Positions 15,905 through 19,903 of a stretch of 19,903 bases of DNA are shown here, in pieces. The DNA is from JAIPAH01 sp964345255 (lineage in GTDB: Bacteria; Bacteroidota; Bacteroidia; Bacteroidales; JAIPAH01): NCBI GenBank assembly GCA_964345255.1, contig CAYFQK010000030.1, positions 1-19,903 on the forward strand. Reading direction: 5' to 3'. Made by a program: the position numbers and the translations under genes. Within the stretch, counting starts at the first letter, position 1. Each line of letters opens with the position of its first letter. Below the pieces are notes generated by a model that was not told the origin of the DNA, made no database searches, and was given only the letters and a program-made list of their open reading frames with translations.

Positions 15905-17593
15905 ATGGCAGAAGACAACAAGGTGATTTTTTCGATGGTGGATGTGAGCAAGCAGACACCGCAGGGAAAACAAATTCTAAAGAATATCTATCTATCTTTC
16001 TTTTATGGGGCGAAGATTGGTGTGCTGGGACTGAATGGTGCCGGCAAATCCTCCACGCTCCGCATTATCGCGGGACTGGATGAGCAGTACCAGGGCGAGG
16101 TGCATTTCTCTCCGGGATATTCCGTGGGCTTCCTGCCCCAGGAACCCAAGCTCGATGACAACAAAAAAGTGATTGATGTGGTGAAGGAGGGGGTGCAGGA
16201 AACTGCCGACCTTTTAAAAGAATACGAGGACATCAACCAAAAGTTTATGGATGAGGAAATCATGAACGATCCGGATAAAATGAACGACCTCATCGAAAAG
16301 CAGAGTAAGGTGCAGGAAGAGATTGACCGGGTTGGTGCCTGGGATTTGGATTCCAGACTGGAGCAGGCCATGGATGCTTTGCGCACTCCCGACGGGGAGC
16401 AGCCTATCAGCTTGATTTCCGGTGGCGAGAGAAGACGTGTGGCTCTTTGCCGGTTGCTTTTGCAGGAACCCGATATCCTCCTGCTCGACGAGCCCACCAA
16501 CCACCTGGATGCCGAATCGGTGCACTGGCTCGAACAACACCTCCAGCAATACAAAGGCACGGTGATTGCCGTAACCCACGACCGTTACTTCCTGGATAAT
16601 GTGGCCGGGTGGATTCTGGAGCTGGATCGTGGGGAAGGAATTCCTTTTAAAGGGAATTACTCCTCATGGCTGGAGCAGAAAATGGAGCGCATGCGCCAGG
16701 AAGAGAAGCAGGAAAGCAAGCGGCAGAAAGCCTTGCAGCATGAACTGGAATGGGCACAAAAAGGTCCGAAAGGCCGCCAGAGCAAAGGCAAGGCTCGCCT
16801 CAACAACTACGACGCCATGATGGCGGAGGACATCAAAGAAAAGGAAAAGAACGTGGAAATTCCTATACCCAACGGTCCGCGACTGGGAAAAGAGGTGATT
16901 GAAGCCGTCGATTTGGCTAAAGGATATGACGACCGCCTGCTTTTTGAAAACATGAACTTCAACCTCCCCCAGGCAGGAATTGTAGGGGTCATCGGCCCGA
17001 ACGGCTCGGGAAAGACCACGCTTTTCAGAATGATTATGGGCGAGGAAGATCCGGATGCCGGGGAATTAAAGCTCGGTGATACCGTCAAGATTGGTTACGT
17101 AGATCAGCGCCATGCCGAGCTCGATCCGGAAAAAACCGTTTATGAAGTAGTAAGCGGTGGGCATGAAACGCTCGAAATCGGCGGGCAATCGATAAACGCG
17201 CGGGCCTATGTAAGCCGCTTTAATTTTATGGGACCCGACCAGCAAAAGAAGGTGGGTGTTTTGTCAGGAGGAGAGAGAAACCGCCTGCACCTGGCCATGA
17301 CCCTCAAAACGGAAGCCAACGTCATGCTCCTCGACGAGCCGACCAATGATATCGACGTCAACACCCTGCGCGCCCTGGAAGAAGGGATACAGAATTTTGC
17401 GGGCTGTGCTGTGGTCGTTTCCCACGACCGCTGGTTCCTGGATCGCATCTGTACGCATATCCTGGCTTTTGAAGGCAATTCGCAGACCTATTTCTTCGAA
17501 GGCTCTTTCAGCGAGTACGAAGAAAACCGCCGCAAGCGCCTGGGCGGAGATATTATTCCCAAGCGGTTGAAGTATAAGAAGCTGACGAGGTAA
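15905..17593 (+). CDS. ettA: Energy-dependent translational throttle protein EttA (ABC-F ATPase)
   Basis: 562 aa, the normal EttA length, with two ABC domains and no membrane segments. Domain 1 has Walker A GLNGAGKS (42-49), signature LISGGE (170-175) and Walker B ILLLDE (191-196). Domain 2 has GPNGSGKT (364-371), LSGGE (453-457) and VMLLDE (473-478). A charged linker (about 240-322) is the region that reaches the P-site tRNA. EttA binds the ribosomal E site and gates the first elongation step according to the ATP/ADP ratio. The C-terminus, RLKYKKLTR, is EttA-like. It is transcribed alone, divergent from the T9SS gene. Its codons are more G/C-ending than those of neighbours, consistent with higher expression. 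Confidence 0.93.
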   Translation: MAEDNKVIFSMVDVSKQTPQGKQILKNIYLSFFYGAKIGVLGLNGAGKSSTLRIIAGLDEQYQGEVHFSPGYSVGFLPQEPKLDDNKKVIDVVKEGVQETADLLKEYEDINQKFMDEEIMNDPDKMNDLIEKQSKVQEEIDRVGAWDLDSRLEQAMDALRTPDGEQPISLISGGERRRVALCRLLLQEPDILLLDEPTNHLDAESVHWLEQHLQQYKGTVIAVTHDRYFLDNVAGWILELDRGEGIPFKGNYSSWLEQKMERMRQEEKQESKRQKALQHELEWAQKGPKGRQSKGKARLNNYDAMMAEDIKEKEKNVEIPIPNGPRLGKEVIEAVDLAKGYDDRLLFENMNFNLPQAGIVGVIGPNGSGKTTLFRMIMGEEDPDAGELKLGDTVKIGYVDQRHAELDPEKTVYEVVSGGHETLEIGGQSINARAYVSRFNFMGPDQQKKVGVLSGGERNRLHLAMTLKTEANVMLLDEPTNDIDVNTLRALEEGIQNFAGCAVVVSHDRWFLDRICTHILAFEGNSQTYFFEGSFSEYEENRRKRLGGDIIPKRLKYKKLTR

Positions 17594-17787
17594 GAGTTTC
17601 TTGTTCAGTGTTTTTTGTTTCGTGTTCCTTGTTTCATTGGACACCAGTGATTTTTTTTCTGAGTTAAAAACCTTTTGGAGATTAGATTTTTACTTTTCAT
17701 TATTCCCAGTATTTGCGATGATATTAATCTGATGAAAATGCATAATTGGGGTCTCACGAAGTAAAGTGCCAGAAAAGAAGCTCTTAA
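17594..17787. other. Intergenic region between convergent ettA and the decarboxylase
   Basis: 194 bp, no gene. The first part is a degenerate series of TTTCGTG/TTCCTTG-like units (17597-17637), reminiscent of simple repeats. No clear terminator hairpin was found. Confidence 0.35.
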
Positions 17788-19040
17788 TTAGCTTGAAAGA
17801 AGACGTATATTTTTACTTTCATCTATCCCAAAAATTCGGGGTTTTTCCCGACTGTTATATTCCGACCACATGCTATGGGTGTAGGCCCCGCTGTCGTGGA
17901 TGATGATATAATCCCCCTCTTTGATGGGAGGGAGGTTAATGTTTTTGGCAATCATATCACCTGCAAAGCAAAGCGGGCCTGCGATTACCCACGGATTCTC
18001 TGATTTGCCCTGTTTTATTTTCCCTTCAGGCGTCACTACGCTGATTTCATGTTTCCATTGCTCAGGGTGATAGGTCTCCCGGATAAACATATTGGCCCCA
18101 ACATGTATCATTGCGGTGTTAATGCCCCGGTCGTGTTTTACGTATTCCACGCGGCTTATCGCAAATCCTGCATTGGTAAAAACGTACCGGCCGAATTCCG
18201 TGATAAGCCGGTAGTTGCCATTAAATAGTTGCGGGCAAGCTTCTTTGAGCATCCGGGCGTAGTCTTTCATTGATGGGGGTTTCTTTCGGCTGTCATAGGA
18301 GATGGGTAATCCTCCACCCATATAAAATAAATAATACGCCGATTAATGTTTTGCTTACGAAATTCATCGTGAATTTCCTGCACCAGCTCGAATACCTTTT
18401 TGACGCCTTCTACCAGCATTTCCGGACTGCATCCCTGCGAGCCTATGTGAAGATGAATGCCATTCAGCCATGGATAATTGAGATAGGCCCGGATAATTTC
18501 CTCCCGCCGCTCTTTCAAGGGAACCCCAAATTTCGAATATTCACCGGCCACACTGGTAATGGCGATAGTTCCCGTACCCACATGAGGATTAATGCGAAGT
18601 CCGATGTTACTCTCTGAATCCACTCGCTTTCTGATATGTTCAATTCGCTCCAGCTCCCTCAGCGAGTCGGCATTGATATGAACATTTTGCTCCAGTGCAA
18701 ACTCAAGTTCCTGATAGGTTTTAACCGGCGAGTCGAATACGATTTTTTCAGGTGGATAACCGCTCTGCTCAGCTATTTTCAATTCGCCCACAGAAGCTGC
18801 CTCCAGGCCCACATTCATATTCCGAAGATGATTCAGGAGCTTCGGGACGGGACTTGCCTTAATGGTTAGGCTGTGAAAGGCTTTGGAGCCAAAAGCATGG
18901 CGGATACTTTGGATGCGGTCTTTCAGATAGGGCAGATCGTAGAGAAGTGCTGAAGTATCTCGGTTCGTATCAAAAGCGGGAGAAGCGAATAACTGCCGGA
19001 TGAGCTCTTCGATGCGTCTGTTGGTCAAATGATCCTGCAT
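17788..19040 (-). pseudogene. Fold-type III PLP-dependent decarboxylase (LysA/ornithine decarboxylase family), frameshifted
   Basis: The start is ATG at 19038-19040 (MQDHLTNRR). The N-terminal alanine-racemase-like barrel has the PLP lysine K61 in TIKASP and LHIGSQG at about 197-203. Frame is lost after F239, at about 18322-18327. The C-terminal part resumes in another frame as MGGGLPISYD (from 18321) with EFGRY, CFAGD and GAYTHSMWSEYNSR. Adding one base (a G giving GAT) would read F-D-M-G-G-G, the family's usual sequence, and restore a 417-aa protein of normal length. So either a recent deletion or a sequence error is present. The substrate-side motif is CFAGD where diaminopimelate decarboxylases have CESxD, so the substrate is uncertain and could be an unusual amino acid or polyamine precursor. 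Confidence 0.85.
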
Positions 19041-19071
19041 ACGCTGTTTTTTTCTAAAGATAGGAAAAATC

Positions 19072-19102
19072 CGAAAAAAAGGCCGCCCCTGACGAGGCGG
19101 CC
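19072..19102 (-). terminator. Intrinsic terminator of the LruC-domain gene
   Basis: GGCCGCC (19081-19087) pairs with GGCGGCC (19096-19102) around an 8-nt loop. On the minus strand it is followed by seven T. It lies between the LruC gene stop (19139) and the decarboxylase start (19040), so the two genes are separate transcripts. Confidence 0.88.
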
Positions 19103-19138
19103 GGCCCTGCTCCCTCATTGACCATAGCCTGGGCAAGA

Positions 19139-19903
19139 CTATGGCTTGTTGAATATTTTTGTTTCATCGCGATAACCGGCTTTATCTTCATACCAGTCCT
19201 GGAATTCCGTTCCGCCAGAGGTGGCCCAGTCGGCAAACTTCAAATGGGCCGATTCTATCGAAATATTTTCTTTCGGATAAGCAAAAGAGACCGGGATATG
19301 GATAGCCCAGGGCAGGTTGCCTTGTGATTGGTAATACTTTTCTTCTGCAGGTTTGGTATCATCAAACTCTGACCCGAAGATCGCTCCATCCGCCAGATCA
19401 GTTGGCTTTTTACCGGAAAGGTGGACTTCGTAACCTCGCTCGCTATCTGCGATGATAAACGGATTAAACGGCGCGGTTCCCAGATTCTCTGAGCTTACGG
19501 GGTTGGTGAAATGTACGGAAACATTAAATTCCACCGGCTCCACATACTCCTGGTCGGGAAGGGTGTTTACAAACGACCCGCCGGCATCCATCACATCATA
19601 AGCATTCTCAAAGACCGGAATTACTGCTTGCGAATGGCCGGCTTCCGTGCCATTGCTATTGAGGTTAATATATCCGCTGTTCATCACTTGACCTTCCACG
19701 CTGCTAACGGATGAAGGATTTACCGGCAGCGTAAAAGCAAACCCGTTTTCATAGCCTGCTCCAATCGCCTGTATCACAAAAGTGCCTTTTAAATCCACCA
19801 CTTTGTTGTCGGCATTGGTAATTTTATTGAAGCGGTAGTCGATTACTAAATCGTTAAAGTCGTAGTCGCCTTTGGATGGCCAGAGGTCTTCATAGGCCAG
19901 CGT
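19139..19903 (-). CDS. LruC-domain protein (DUF4842-like), 3' part, runs off the window
   Basis: 254 codons are visible, open to the window edge; the true start lies beyond 19903. The edge sequence reads TLAYEDLWPSKGDYDFNDL, followed by VIDYRFN. The aspartate-rich YEDLWP...DYDFNDLV block is the hallmark opening of the LruC domain, first noted in a Leptospira protein and common in Bacteroidota surface or lipoproteins. The domain continues with GAGYENGFAFTLPV and ends in EFQDWYEDKAGYRDETKIFNKP. It is probably exported, but the signal sequence is not in view. The function is unknown; the Asp-rich loops suggest calcium binding. It ends at a strong terminator. Confidence 0.88.
   Translation of the reverse strand, partial: TLAYEDLWPSKGDYDFNDLVIDYRFNKITNADNKVVDLKGTFVIQAIGAGYENGFAFTLPVNPSSVSSVEGQVMNSGYINLNSNGTEAGHSQAVIPVFENAYDVMDAGGSFVNTLPDQEYVEPVEFNVSVHFTNPVSSENLGTAPFNPFIIADSERGYEVHLSGKKPTDLADGAIFGSEFDDTKPAEEKYYQSQGNLPWAIHIPVSFAYPKENISIESAHLKFADWATSGGTEFQDWYEDKAGYRDETKIFNKP

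Noticed and set aside
15721..15973. Short minus-strand reading frames overlapping the ettA start
   Set aside because: They overlap a solid gene and a promoter region, have odd composition and no recognisable motif.
18319..18330. Programmed -1 frameshift in the decarboxylase
   Set aside because: No X XXY YYZ heptamer is present and there is no family precedent; a single missing base explains the data better.
19041..19136. Upstream extension of the decarboxylase to 19136
   Set aside because: It would read through the GC-rich hairpin and T-run that ends the LruC gene; the ATG at 19040 fits the family.
1..19903. CRISPR array, tRNA or insertion sequence
   Set aside because: I scanned for regular spacer-repeat structure, tRNA-like cloverleafs with CCA-proximal T arms and transposase motifs, and saw none.

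Overview
The window looks like chromosomal DNA from a member of the Bacteroidota, most likely a Cytophagales-like or related marine lineage. The supports are a type IX secretion (T9SS) C-terminal sorting domain, an LruC-domain protein, several TAnnTTTG-type -7 promoter elements, an ftsE far from any ftsX, and an rnfBCDGEA operon in the order usual for anaerobic or facultative Bacteroidota. I see no tRNA, rRNA, CRISPR, transposase or phage gene, and no clear horizontally acquired island. Most genes are familiar families.

Layout. 1-355 is non-coding, with a long AT-rich imperfect palindrome and an unusual long-loop terminator behind hcp. 356-2448 (minus) is a translationally coupled pair: an Rrf2-family Fe-S regulator and a class I hybrid cluster protein (Hcp). 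Upstream is a Bacteroidota-type promoter with two copies of a dyad placed like repressor operators. 2825-4512 (plus) holds a LysE-type exporter and a lipoprotein polysaccharide deacetylase. 4640-6574 (minus) is an orphan TPR sensor histidine kinase. 6872-7558 (minus) is FtsE.

7697-12938 (minus) is a complete six-gene Rnf operon, B-C-D-G-E-A, with a clean intrinsic terminator at its end. Rnf couples ferredoxin:NAD+ electron transfer to Na+ or H+ transport across the inner membrane. 13267-15639 (minus) is a large T9SS-exported protein with its own strong terminator. 15905-17593 (plus) is the ribosome-associated ABC-F protein EttA. 17788-19040 (minus) is a fold-type III PLP decarboxylase broken by one apparent missing base. 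19139-19903 (minus) is the 3' part of an LruC-domain protein that runs off the window.

How the parts relate. The Rrf2/Hcp pair reads as a nitrosative (NO) or redox stress module. Rnf could set the reduced-ferredoxin pool that Hcp-type enzymes can draw on; no dedicated Hcp reductase (Hcr) is present, so that link is only inference. The observations most worth following are the paired operator dyads, the GGA-rich tandem repeat inside the hcp 3' hairpin, the TGPT flavinylation site of RnfD, the charged tail of RnfB, and the single-base frameshift in the decarboxylase. I found no convincing wholly new multi-gene system.
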